Shown in pieces: positions 54,120 through 64,000 of a DNA stretch of 64,000 nt. Numbering within the stretch: the stretch's first letter is position 1; each line of letters opens with the position of its first letter. The notes under the pieces are model-generated. The model was not told the origin of the DNA, did not search any database, and worked only from the letters and a program-made list of their open reading frames with translations. The translations under genes and the position numbers were made by a program. Location: the NCBI RefSeq assembly GCF_000247695.1, contig NW_004624781.1, positions 13,430,508 through 13,494,507 on the forward strand, in the 5' to 3' direction. The DNA is from Heterocephalus glaber (Eukaryota; Chordata; Mammalia; Rodentia; Bathyergidae).

Positions 54120-54570
54120 TAGGGTGTTATTGATTGCAAATAACTGACATCAGCTTGCCTTAGATTGACTGAAAGGGAAATGCTGTATTATAAGGACTCC
54201 AGCTGTTTCACAGAATCCAGGGACAGGAGGCAGCAGTCCTGAGGGAGGGCTGGAGCAGAGAGCAGAATGCAACCAGACTCACCCTCTCCTCACTGCCTCC
54301 CCCCATGAACGTTCTCTGCTTTTATAGTCCACATAGGCAATAAAACAATGCCTACCCCATAGCACCTATGACCTGTTTCAGATTTTACTGTCTAGAGATT
54401 GGCTTTTTCTTGATCTCAATTTCAAATCTCTGGGAAAAAGGCCATCTTGGGTCAGACATCCAGTTCTGTCGATCAAATATCACCAGTGTGGGAAGTGGAG
54501 ACATTGTCCAACATGGCTGCTGGGGGTCTTTGGTGGTGGTTCCAAGTGGGCTGCGAAGAGCCAACACCCT
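54120..54570. repeat. Ancient interspersed repeat, family unresolved
   Basis: 'TGATTGCAAATAACTGACAT', 'ATTGACTGAAAGGGAAATGC', 'CCAACATGGCTGCTGGGGGT' parallel a known mammalian dispersed repeat that contains a 'GGTTAAAAAGGAATTTATTG' and 'CAAGATGGCCGCCAGCAGCT' type order. I do not trust my memory for the name. Confidence 0.4.
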
Positions 54571-54819
54571 AAATGGGCTAGGCAGGTGCTCCACATGGAC
54601 TATCTCGGAAGAGGACAGAGCAAATGCCCAGGTCCATTCTTGCTATTTTACCTTGTTTGCGCCTTTGTGTTCAATACTTGTTCTTTCCCCAGTCCACAGT
54701 GGAGGGAGAAGGAAGGATGAGGACTGTAGTGACGGTTATAGGTTTGAGTGTAGAGAATGGGGAGTGTCTGGCTCCTCGAACACAGGCCTGTGACCACTTT
54801 GGAAGTAATACTTCGTTCT

Positions 54820-54853
54820 ACATTTGATTTTAGCCAAAAGGCCGAGAAGCGAT
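54820..54853 (-). pseudogene. U2 snRNA 5'-end fragment, tailless retropseudogene
   Basis: The minus strand reads ATCGCTTCTCGGCCTTTTGG, then CTAAAATCAAATGT: U2 snRNA nucleotides 1 to about 34 with two changes (U2 has CTAAGATCAAGTGT). The copy then stops, with no A-tail. ATACTTCGTTCT (54808-54819) and ATACTTAGTTCT (54852-54863) flank it, matching at 11 of 12, with two bases shared with the U2 start. Lacking the branch-point-pairing region and all downstream stems, it cannot be a functional U2. Confidence 0.85.
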
Positions 54854-54869
54854 ACTTAGTTCTGAAAGA

Positions 54870-55280
54870 GACACAGTCCATAGTTAGGAATGAGATTACC
54901 CTACCCTACACCACTTTGGTGACCAAGGAAATAAATAGCAGCAACTTAGCAGGCAGATCTTCCATGTAACATGAAGAAACACTCCCATAAAAACATGATA
55001 ATTAAACAGCAGGCAAACAGCAAATTAATGGAAATCAAAATAAATGGAGACCAAACTCGGCCATGATCTTACTCTGTTTTCTTTGTCCCCTCTTTTCTTC
55101 CAGTTTTTTCCAAATGCACAGGTTCTTAGAGTTTTAGAGAGTGCAGACGGTATTTTGCATTCTGTATTATGCAATGAGTAATTTCCATGCTGCCTTCTCA
55201 TCCTCCTAACTATATCAGTATGCCATCCTTCAGATTAAATATGCTGCACTGTACTTAGCACATAATTAAGATCTGATTTT
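54870..55280. other. AT-rich unassigned sequence
   Basis: No gene or repeat recognised. Confidence 0.4.
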
Positions 55281-55284
55281 AAAC

Positions 55285-55410
55285 ATGAGACTATGGAGAG
55301 AGAAGAAACCTTCAGAAATCATTGAGTCTAAGGAAAGTGAACATAGGAAAATGCCTTGCCTTGCCCAAGGTCAAAGAGCTGGTTCATTCCAGACCTGGGA
55401 CTGGATGTCA
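55285..55410 (-). repeat. MIR SINE (antisense)
   Basis: 'AAAATGCCTTGCCTTGCCCA', 'AGGTCAAAGAGCTGGTTCAT', 'TCCAGACCTGGGACTGGATG' is the antisense MIR core. Confidence 0.75.
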
Positions 55411-56255
55411 TTTAGTTTTCTCAAACATATGTTTACAATTACCCACTTGATGTCAAATAGCAGTGTCTAGGTCTCTTGTCCCTTCAGAACTCTTGGCCAT
55501 CTGTATGACCTCATTAACATTTGTTAGCTGGGAGCCACTCATCTTTCTTAACAGAAGGAGGAGGGCTTTTTCAACTCTGTCCTGAAAATAGAGGTTAGAG
55601 GGCTGAAATGAGTAACAGCAATTTAAAATCCAACCGGTTTCATGACTGGTAGATAAGTCAGCATGGAAAGATATTTATGTTTCTCAGGGTTGGCTGGCTT
55701 TCTCAGTGCCCTTTGCAAACTCCACAGGGATTTTCAGCGTTAAGTCTGGTTATAAGCTTATGCAAGCTGTTAGTCACCTTTTTAGATGAAAAGCACCACA
55801 GGGTTATGCTCAAAAATGTTCTGTGCTTCACTACAGATCCCTTTTGAGTAATTCAGCGATAGTATGATCTTGAGGGAGAAGTGATTGAGCAGATACATTT
55901 CAAAAACACATTTGCATTTGAAAAAGGGGTTTTTATCAACTAAAAGAGCTATTCTTGAAAGGTACACATGCAGGGCAAATTTAGAACAAGCAGAACAATT
56001 TAGACACGATAGCTATGAATTGCCCAAAACCTTAAAATACCAGGTGCATTTGATCATGCAGCATCCTGGACATGGACTGAACCTTGGCTATCTGGTATTT
56101 TACTTGGGAAAACATATTGGAAAAGGAAATCCTGTCACTTCTGTACCTCCACAGATCATTCCAAAACATTCTAGGCCTGCATCAATACAATTGTGAACAC
56201 ACATTTGAGCAGAAACAAACCAGTGAAGTGGCCTATGCCTTTGGTGTAGGGAAGA
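55411..56255. other. Single-copy-looking sequence
   Basis: No gene or repeat recognised. A plus-strand frame of 103 codons (55885-56196) shows no domain I know. Confidence 0.4.
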
Positions 56256-56259
56256 GGGT

Positions 56260-56400
56260 GGGCTGAGGTGTCAGATTGTTTGGGTTGATTTCTTGGTTCT
56301 TCCAGTTACCAGATATGTGGAACTTGGCTGAGGTTTCAGCTTCCTTATCTACAAAATTGGAGCATTCTTAAACTCAGAGTTGTTGTGTTAAACTACGTTG
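56260..56400 (+). repeat. MIR SINE
   Basis: 'GTTACCAGATATGTGGAACT', 'GAGGTTTCAGCTTCCTTATC', 'TACAAAATTGGAGCATTCTT' in MIR order. Confidence 0.65.
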
Positions 56401-56411
56401 TCATCCAATGT

Positions 56412-56550
56412 AACATCTCTCTAACTTGAATCTGCATGCAAATCACCTGGGACCCCTTGAAAATGCAGGGGGTGCTGCAGTAGGTCTAGAGCATGGCCCC
56501 ACATTCTGGATTTTTTGACTGCTGGTGGCCAGGCCACACTTACAGAAATG
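56412..56550 (+). repeat. MER5/MER20-type hAT relic
   Basis: 'GAATCTGCATGCAAATCACC', 'TGGGACCCCTTGAAAATGCA', 'GCAGTAGGTCTAGAGCATGG', 'CCCACATTCTGGATTTTTTG' correspond to this family. Confidence 0.65.
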
Positions 56551-58435
56551 GGGATGCAAAGTGCCTGTGTCCTGAGGCACATCCAATCAACAATGATTAT
56601 TACTGTTATCCTTCTGGATCCCCCTTTCTTTCCTCCCACAGTATCGTCACCTTTCCTTCTGTTCTTGAGAGATCACCTAGATGACCCTTCTGTGTTAGCC
56701 ACATCTCATCAGGTGGTGCTGATTGGCCACACCTGTCCACGGGGTGTGGTGCGCGAGGGAGATGGTGGAGATGCTGACATGACTCAGATTTGGAGAAGGC
56801 AGTTCCACCTTGTCCATGCCACATGCTATCGCTTACATTGCTAATTAAACTCAGTCTTTTATGGGTTAAAATGACCTTTGGAGCAATTAGTGGATTTGAA
56901 GTCCAGGCCGTCTGTAGGGGTGTTTAGGGGCTCTCATGGCCTCCTACCTTCTGCAGCCTCTAAGCAAGGGCAGCAACACATCTTCACAGGTGCAGGGAGA
57001 CACTCTTGGTGGTGATCCTCCTCCGACCTCCAGCAGGACTTTTTTGGCCCACACCTTGTCCATGAACATCTGCTACAGTCACATCCACAGTGCTATAACT
57101 CGGCACTTGGGGAAGTGGTGGTCAGTTGGATGCCATCTGAGACCTCTCTGGCCTTATGGAACTTTTCTTTGACAGTCAACCATGACCTCTGCAAACTTGA
57201 CATCTCCTAAGTGACCACTTATGGGAGTGCCTTGCTCTCATCCCTGGACGCCTCTGTGTCCCTCTCAAGGAATGTGTGAGAACTTTTCAACTCTTCACGT
57301 CACATATGGATTGGGACACACGGGGTGCTTTCTCCGTCTTCTCTCTTCCTGAACACCACTGTGGCACTCCTGGATAGGTAGAGGGGTGTGGTGAGGGGAT
57401 CTCCCTTTGGGACCTCAAATGTGAAGGAGATAGGACCTCCTTTGAGTTCAGTTTCCCTGTCATCCTACACAGGGTTCTGTCTACCCCGCTCTCTGCCCAG
57501 AGCTGAGGCTCAGAAGCAGAGAGGGACCCCAGGCAACTGCTTCTCCCTGGCTTCAACCTTTTGGATCCCTGTGTTTCCTCTAGGAAGGGCTTCTTCTTTC
57601 CCTTTCATCCATTAGAAATTGCTCTACATTGTATTTTTCTTCTTTTTTACTCCATGATCTCCTTGTTCTGGAGAAATGCAACTGCTCCTAGTCCCTGAGG
57701 CAATAAATTCCATGTCCGAACCATAGCCATAGATAGAAAATGTGGAAATGGAAGAGCTTTGTTTATTGAGAAGGGAAATGAAATTTAAAATATTTAAAAA
57801 ATATATTTATAATATATAGCAGCTAATGTAGAACAGGAAGGAAAAGTGGGTCTCCTTGCTCCTTTCCTCTGTCCTTGGCAGGCATTACTAATCTATCACA
57901 TTACACAGCTATGGAAATCTTCTGAACACAGTGCTCCATTCAGCCAGAAACAATCAATAAGACCTGGCTTTGGGGATGGAATCAAACCTGGGGATGATAA
58001 AGGAGCATGCTATATGCTTCATCTCCAAACAGGCAATGGAGGTTTAAAATCTGGCAACTATGTAGCTGAAAATCATTTTACAGTTTGAGATCATCACCAT
58101 ATCCCCACACAATGGTCATTCAGCTCCTGCTTATGTAACTCTAATGATGGGGAACTCACTGTTCCCTGATTGTGAATTATATTTTTAGACTAAGTAGCTA
58201 CACTAAAACCTGCTCCCCGAATCTTGCTCCTACTTGGAACATATTCAGTTCCCACCCACCGTCAATCCTTCAGACATCTGACAGCTGCCACCAAAACTGC
58301 CTCCTTCCCCCTTCCTCCCTGTTAATTTCCCTTCACTGGGTTCAATCTCCCTAGTCCTATTAAGTGGCAAAGTTCCAATCCCATTCATCAGCATGCTGGT
58401 TCTCCTCCAGATCTTTTCCTGTTTAATGAGTCCTT
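56551..58435. other. Single-copy-looking sequence
   Basis: No gene or named repeat in about 1.9 kb. AT-rich at 57780-57830. A pyrimidine-rich patch lies at 57586-57650. Confidence 0.4.
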
Positions 58436-58439
58436 AAAA

Positions 58440-59336
58440 GTCATGGAAGTAACTTTGATGGATTGGATAACTGTCCCCCAGAGGCTGATGTTGCAAAGCT
58501 TTGTCCCAAGTCCCTGGCGCTATCAGGAGGTTATAGAACCTTTAAGATGTGGGGCCTACCAAGAGGCTTTCCGGTCCTTAGGAGTGTGTCCTTGCAGGAG
58601 GTCGGGAGCCTTAGTCCCTTGCTCATCCCCTCTTTCTTGCCCTGGCTATGAGGTGAATAGCTTACCCCACACTGCTGCTGTTGTTGTCAGATGGGGTCAG
58701 GACCAGCACTGTTTTCTAGGTTCTTATTTGTCCCAATCATTGAACTGGTCAGGAAAACTGGTGGATGTGAAAGATTACTATTTACTTTAGGGCAGAAATA
58801 AGCAAAAGAAAATAAAAAGGTGAGGTGCAAAAAAGTACTCAGGAAGAAAAGGGCACTTGGAAGGGAAAAGAGAAGCTACATCCTACATGCAGAATGGACC
58901 ACTGCAAGAGCAAGAGGGCAGTGGCCCTGAAGTCCATGTTGCGGTCCTTTTGTCTTCTTTGATAGCTGATCCAGGTGGTCCCAGTTATCTCATGCTAGAA
59001 GGTTGCTGCCAGGTGCCGGGTTCAGTGTGCTCGTTTCTGAGGATCGGTACCAAGTGCAGGGCTCGGCTTGACCCTATGGCAGGCTTGGGTGCTGCTGCTC
59101 TATGCCTGTGGTTAGTAAGTCTGCTCAGTTGATTGGTTGCGCCCAATTGTACCAGCCCCAGTGCCACACCCTAGTCTCCCAGCCTCCCATTACATTGTGA
59201 GGGGCTGACTCACCATGAAAGTAGTGAGGCCAACCAGCCAGGGGCCCAAACCTCCAAAACTGTAAGCCAGAACAAACCTTTTCCCTTCAGGAGGTGATCT
59301 CAGGTATGTGTGACAGTAACAGAAAGCTGGCCAACA
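58440..59336 (+). repeat. MaLR-like LTR, probably interrupted
   Basis: The 5' part has 'ACTGTCCCCCAGAGGCTGAT', 'AGATGTGGGGCCTACCAAGA'. The 3' part has 'CCAAACCTCCAAAACTGTAA', 'GCCAGAACAAACCTTTTCCC' and ends 'TGACAGTAACAGAAAGCTGG', then 'CCAACA'. These are MaLR-type landmarks. The middle, about 58690-59150, does not fit and looks like a separate insertion. Confidence 0.55.
58690..59150. other. Candidate insertion inside the LTR
   Basis: About 460 bases separate the two LTR-like halves. The A-rich 58797-58870 piece and the 'CTGCTGCT' motifs near both edges (about 58670 and 59090) may mark a target duplication, but I cannot prove it or name a family. Confidence 0.3.
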
Positions 59337-59519
59337 TACTGGAGGAGTCTTTGCCCATTGCTTTTTGAAAATTTGAAGCAAAATTGCATGTAGAAATGTT
59401 GATTACTGGGATGTTTGGCCTCCACTACCCCTGAGCCTGATGCTGTGTTCTCAGAAACTCCAGGCTGTCCTGATGTCCAATCCATTTTACAAACTCTCCA
59501 CATATATGAGTGTACGCAA

Positions 59520-59560
59520 TACGCACACACACACACACACACTCACACACACACACACTC
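59520..59560. repeat. (AC)n microsatellite
   Basis: AC units with two CTC interruptions. Confidence 0.95.
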
Positions 59561-59566
59561 TGTTGG

Positions 59567-60359
59567 GAATCGTCTCTTAGCTGTCAAAGCAGCAGCCTGC
59601 ACACACTCATTTACTAAGAGACCCACCAAAGCATCCTATAGAAATGAGAAGTCCCAAGGGGGCTTCACCAACTCCTCCTGCATTTTGCCACCACCAGATG
59701 TGCCAATGCTGTTTGTTTGGGTGGCAAATCAAGCAGGGACTTGTAGGCAAGGGTTAAGAAGACATTAGAAAGAATGGTGACAATAAAAGCCTACTGACAG
59801 CATGTTCTGTGTTCCTAGCCTTGTTTTGTGTGCTTTACACAATGAACTAACACCCACAAGTCCAGCTTCATGCCAAGGTCACCAGCTCCCGATTGCCACA
59901 GACACCACGCGACAACATACATGAATGTTATTGCCTATAATAACACCCATCTCACGTCGGTTGACAGAAGTAGGCAAATTGATTGGATGATAAAGCACAA
60001 AATTCCAAATTTTATGGCTAATCTTTCCATGTCTCAGTTTTTTCATTTGTAGAATGGTGCTCAGATAAATCAGTGGTGCTGTTTATATAAACATAATAGT
60101 GCTAAAGATAATTCTTTTTCCTACTCCTCTTCCCCAAAACACACAATGCCAGTTGTTTTAAAACCAAGACCACATCATTCATTCAAATTTGTTATTGGGT
60201 TCTGTTCTACTAAGGAGCGTTTCTTTCTTTAGGGTTTTAGCTGATAGGGCTAGTCCTCTCTGACTTCTTCCTGAGAATTCCTATTTCTATCTCATTTCCA
60301 AGTATCTCTGGATTTCCTTCTTCTCCATCCAATATCTACACATAATTTCAAGTTTCCAC
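59567..60359. other. Single-copy-looking sequence
   Basis: No gene or named repeat recognised. Confidence 0.4.
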
Positions 60360-60440
60360 TAAGTCCACTTCCTTCATGAATTCCCTGACTGCCCCACTCA
60401 CTTTGACCTCTTCTCTGTCTTTATGTGAACACAAGCCAGT
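60360..60440 (+). repeat. L2-like fragment (weak)
   Basis: 'CTTCCTTCATGAATTCCCTG', then 'ACTGCCCCACTCACTTTGAC', resembles an L2 3' segment. Confidence 0.35.
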
Positions 60441-60500
60441 TGTAGTCCATCAATCAATGCTTTTGAGCATTTATTATGTGCCTAGAATGATTCTAGATCC

Positions 60501-60700
60501 AGATTTCTCAGCCCCAGCACTACTGGCAATTTGGGTAGGATTACCCTGTGCTATGGGGCTGTCTTGTGCACTGTAGGGTATTTATCAGCTCCCTGGCCTC
60601 TATTTCCTTGATGCTGCTAGCACCTACCACATCCCATACTTGGCTGTCTAGATGTGTCCAGACAGCACCAAATGCTGCCCTGGTGGAGAAACATGGTATT
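60501..60700 (+). repeat. hAT-Charlie-type nonautonomous element
   Basis: 'TTTCTCAGCCCCAGCACTAC', 'TATGGGGCTGTCTTGTGCAC', 'TGTAGGGTATTTATCAGCTC', 'CCTGGCCTCTATTTCCTTGA' and 'TGTGTCCAGACAGCACCAAA' follow a common mammalian MER-type element. The 22775-22905 relic belongs to the same family. Confidence 0.75.
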
Positions 60701-61890
60701 GGATCTGTAGAAGAATCCCGGCAAAGCCCTTGATGGGGCATCTGCTGAAGATCTTATAGGTTACTTAGGAGTCATGAGTCAGGATATGGACAATTAATTA
60801 TTAAATTGGGAAACACATTGCAACGTAATTTTTAGCTGAATCTGTGTGGGACAGGGGCAGAGAGGAGTAGAAACAACCATTATTCAAAAAGGTAGAAGAG
60901 TTCTTTTACTGGAGGAGATGTGGAATATTGAAGTAAGAAAAATCATAGTTGCTGTACCCTGTGTGTCCCAGATAAGTACAATTCTTAAGAAGTTATTACT
61001 TTTCAAGTACGGAAAAGATTTGTTAGTGGGAGAAGAATCAGCCATATGTCTCAGCATGAATGACTAACTCTAGTGAGTGACAAATCTTCTGTCCAGTTCC
61101 ACTTATAAATTCCACTTGAATCTTGATAGTTTTGAGGAATTAAATGGTTCCTCAAATGAATCCATAATCCATTGTTATCCTGGACACATATAATAGCAGA
61201 TTCTGGGAGTATAAGATTAAGAGACACAATCTTTCAGTCTTTTCCCAAACAGTTTTATTACTGAAATGATTCATGCATTGGGAGTCATTGAAATTGATCA
61301 TAGGTGATTTATGTTTCTTGCAGACAGTGCTTTTGAGATTCTTTTCCTTACTTGTTCAATGTCAGTTGTCCAATGAAAGTTGTCATTTGTTCAATGAAGA
61401 ATTCATCCAATTCTCTAAGAAATTTACAGTCCCGAAAACATTCTAAAGTCTGCAGGGAGTTGAGAGGTGACTGTATGCTGGTTTCAGCAAGCTATATGTA
61501 GTTGAGTATATAATGCAGTAAAGCTAATCAGAGGCACCATGTGACAATCAATAGCAATCCACTATATGGTGAATGTAAGATTCGTTACTAGCTTAGTGTT
61601 GCAACAAGAAGCAAGACCCAGGTCAACTTGAGGAAGGCAGAACCAGGGGTGGGAGCTTTTCTGCTGGGTTTAGCAGCGACAGGATCTAGATGGAACTGGA
61701 CATCAGAGCTGGCCTTAATGCTTGAGGTAGAATCCAGCCGAGCTCTGGCACCTCCTTTCTCTTACTGTCCTTTGTCTTTTGTGAAGTGGAGCTGACCTAA
61801 GTAAGCATTGACTTCTATGTTATTGAGCCATAGCACTACTGGACTGGAAGAGGGTAGAGGGTCATATGGTTTAACTCCTCATTTTAGAGG
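60701..61890. other. Single-copy-looking sequence
   Basis: AT-rich, with no gene or named repeat recognised. Confidence 0.4.
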
Positions 61891-61891
61891 T

Positions 61892-61935
61892 GTAATAATA
61901 ATTGTAATAATAATAATTGTAATAATAATAAAATT
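61892..61935. repeat. TAA-rich simple repeat
   Basis: TAATAATAATTG units repeated about three times with slight variation. Confidence 0.9.
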
Positions 61936-62125
61936 AGCATATATGGAGTGTTGTTTGCCAGACTCTCTGCCGAGTGCTCTACAGACATTGCCTGATTTCT
62001 CCCTCTGAGGTGGTCACTACTACTGCCCTGTTGCTACTGATAAGAAAGCTACACATCAAAAAAGCTAAACCACATGCCCAAAGTCATCCTCATAGTTAAA
62101 GGTGCACAGTGTTCAAGTCAAGGTC
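61936..62125 (-). repeat. MIR SINE (antisense), nearly full
   Basis: 'GCATATATGGAGTGTTGTTT', 'GCCGAGTGCTCTACAGACAT', 'TGAGGTGGTCACTACTACTG' and 'CCACATGCCCAAAGTCATCC', then 'GTTCAAGTCAAGGTCTCTGC' in antisense MIR order. Confidence 0.75.
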
Positions 62126-62194
62126 TCTGCAGGAAGCCTGTTGGAGTGGAGTGAAAGGTCAGACTGACCATGGATAGTACTTCTAAGAGATTAA

Positions 62195-62970
62195 CTCGTT
62201 TAGAGTCCACATGAATGAGATCATGGGGTATTTATCTTTCTGTACCTGGTTTATTTTGCTTAACACAGTGTCCTCCAATTCCATCCTTTTTCTTAGGTGA
62301 CAGGAGTTTATCATTTTATATGACTGAGTAGTATTCCATTGTGTGTAATGCCACATTTTCTTTACTTATCTGTGGGATAACTTAGGTTATGCAACGGACA
62401 CTTAAGGTGTTTCTGTTTCTTGACCTTTATGAACAGTGCTGCCATGAACATGAGAGTGCAAATGTCTCTTCTACATGCCAATTTCATTTCCTTTAGATAT
62501 ACTCAGACGTGGGATTGATGGATCGTACTTCTACTTTTTTGAGGAGCCTCCGTATTGGCTGCACTAATTTAAATTCCTGTCGACAGCATGCAAGGGTTCC
62601 CTTTTTTTGCATATCCTTACAAGCACTTATTAATTTTTATCTTAACAGTGGTCATTCTTGCTGAAATGAGGTGCTGTCTCATTGTGGTTTTGGTTTGGAT
62701 TTCCTTCTTGTTGACTATTTTTCATATACATGTTGGTCATCTGTGTATCTTCTTTTGAGAAATATTTATTTAGTTCTGTTGCCCATTTTATTTTATTTTT
62801 TGCCCATTTTAATTAGATGATGCTTATCACTTTTGCTATTGACTTGTTGAGTTTCTTTATGTTCTGGTTGTTAACTTGACAGATATATGATTTGTGAATA
62901 TTTTCTCCCATTCTGTAGGTTGTCTCTTCACTCTGTTGATTGTTTCTTTGCTGTGCAGAAATTTATCTGG
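62195..62970 (-). mobile_element. L1 LINE 3' end (antisense)
   Basis: 'GAGATCATGGGGTATTTATC', 'TTATTTTGCTTAACACAGTG', 'GACTGAGTAGTATTCCATTG', 'GAACAGTGCTGCCATGAACA', 'GGTCATTCTTGCTGAAATGA', 'TTTTCTCCCATTCTGTAGGT' and 'TTTGCTGTGCAGAAATTTAT' form a well-preserved antisense L1M 3' region. No open frame remains. Confidence 0.9.
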
Positions 62971-63314
62971 CCAGGATAAACGACCATGAGGAAGTAAACC
63001 CACATGATACATAAATAGCTATTATATGGCCCAGACTTTTTGGAACAGACTGGCTTCAAATACAATATTCTCTTTGCTTTTTCCCATAAGTACACTCATA
63101 CCTGTCAGATTATGTGCTCTGATATTTTGGTTTAGAAAAATGGGCAGCCGAAGAAAGATGCCAATTTGTTATCTCACAGTGGCTGGACTAGCAATGTATG
63201 TTTCCTCCCAAGTACCAAGGGATTTGAGACTGGAATAAAGTATGGTGAACAAGGATATAGCAGAGCAATAGCTTTATTTAATTATTATCTTTTTCTGATC
63301 TGCTTCTTATATGT
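62971..63314. other. Unassigned sequence
   Basis: No gene or repeat recognised. Confidence 0.35.
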
Positions 63315-63685
63315 GGGTAGAACTGTCAGAGTTCTCTAGAGAAAGAGAAAGTAGGAGATATTTCAAGGAATTTGCTCCTGCAGCTGTGGGGCTGGCAGGT
63401 CTGAAGCCTGAAGGGCATCCAGGCAGGAGAGGATGTCACAGTCTCGAGGGACAGTCTCTTCTTCCTCAGAAGAACCTCAGTTTAGCTTCCAAGGTCTGTC
63501 TACAGATAGAACGAGGCCACTGACATCAATTAAGGACAATCTCCTTTACTTACAATTCAACTATTGCAAAGCCTAACTGTATCTACAAGAAACATTCATG
63601 GCAACACCTCTATGAGTGTTTGCTCAATAACTGGGTGCTATAGCCTAGCAAGTGGACCCATCAAGTGAACCATCACAGCAGGCAA
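63315..63685. repeat. Ancient interspersed repeat, family unresolved
   Basis: 'GTTCTCTAGAGAAAGAGAAA', 'GTGGGGCTGGCAGGTCTGAA', 'CAATCTCCTTTACTTACAAT', 'CATTCATGGCAACACCTCTA' and a terminal 'GTGAACCATCACAG' follow a familiar mammalian dispersed repeat. I recognise the order but am not sure of the name. Confidence 0.5.
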
Positions 63686-64000
63686 AACTGCAACTGTTTA
63701 AACTTGTCCCAAGAGGATAACAAAAGGAACAACAGTAGATTTTGACATATCCCACTACATATGGGAGCAGGATTGTCTTACTGCTGTTACCATACCTAAC
63801 CTGTCAAATCCAGTGGGTTAAGTGAGCAAAGTGCTGGGTATGTCCCCAGAAGGGAACTGCTGCTCTTGTCCCCAGGAGAGAGGTGTTGGGCTAACCTTTT
63901 CTCCTTCTCTTCACCCTCCTCTTCCCCATCCATGCAAAACGGAGTCCTGCCCTGATTGGTGTTGGGAGAGGTGATCAGCTATGAGCCTGTGCATCCCCAT
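63686..64000. other. Single-copy-looking sequence to window end
   Basis: No gene or repeat recognised. Confidence 0.35.

Noticed and set aside
54820..54853. Functional U2 snRNA gene
   Set aside because: Only the first 34 or so nucleotides exist; the branch-point-pairing region, Sm site and 3' stem-loops are absent.
55885..56196. 103-codon plus-strand frame with balanced composition
   Set aside because: No recognised family, no splice signals of note, and no supporting conservation visible from sequence alone.

Overview
This window looks like nuclear DNA from a placental mammal, most likely a rodent outside the mouse/rat group. The main clue is its set of SINEs: many tRNA-derived ID-type copies carrying the pol III A box (TAGCTCAGTGG) and B box (GTTCGATCC), 7SL-derived B1 elements with the internal B1 duplication, and composite B1-plus-ID dimers of the B1-dID kind. 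Rodent-style MaLR LTRs, mammalian L1, MIR, L2 and hAT-Charlie relics fit the same picture. I cannot name the species from sequence alone.

I find no protein-coding gene or exon I can defend. Open frames are short and composition-driven, or lie inside repeats. The only recognisable coding remnant is a decayed, antisense L1 ORF2 piece near 45.1-45.3 kb. The window is best read as intergenic or deep intronic DNA.

Layout: 0-30 kb is moderately GC-rich and mostly single-copy. It contains MIR/L2 relics, MER5-like DNA transposons, a solo MaLR LTR with intact ends (9148-9589), two related TATA-box LTR-like elements (about 4.8-5.5 and 29.9-30.3 kb) and a CpG-denser stretch at 19.6-19.9 kb. From 30.6 to 37 kb the DNA is AT-rich and dominated by old antisense L1-type sequence peppered with younger ID SINEs. 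37-41 kb returns to single-copy sequence and holds the most CpG-dense patch (about 39.84-40.11 kb). 41-48.6 kb is again L1-rich and contains an inverted (twin-primed) L1 3' end and a MaLR LTR carrying nested SINE insertions. 50.9-52.4 kb holds two LTRs, one antisense and one ERVL-like. 53-64 kb mixes MER5/MIR relics, another MaLR-type LTR, single-copy DNA and an antisense L1 at 62.2-63.0 kb.

The most unusual items are two very short retro-inserts, one from the 5' end of an ID SINE (46530-46555) and one from the 5' end of U2 snRNA (54820-54851). Each is flanked by a target-site duplication and lacks an A-tail, fitting the rare class of tailless retropseudogenes. A 72-bp hAT-type MITE with matching terminal inverted repeats (28647-28718) is also notable. 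I see no evidence of a new gene system.
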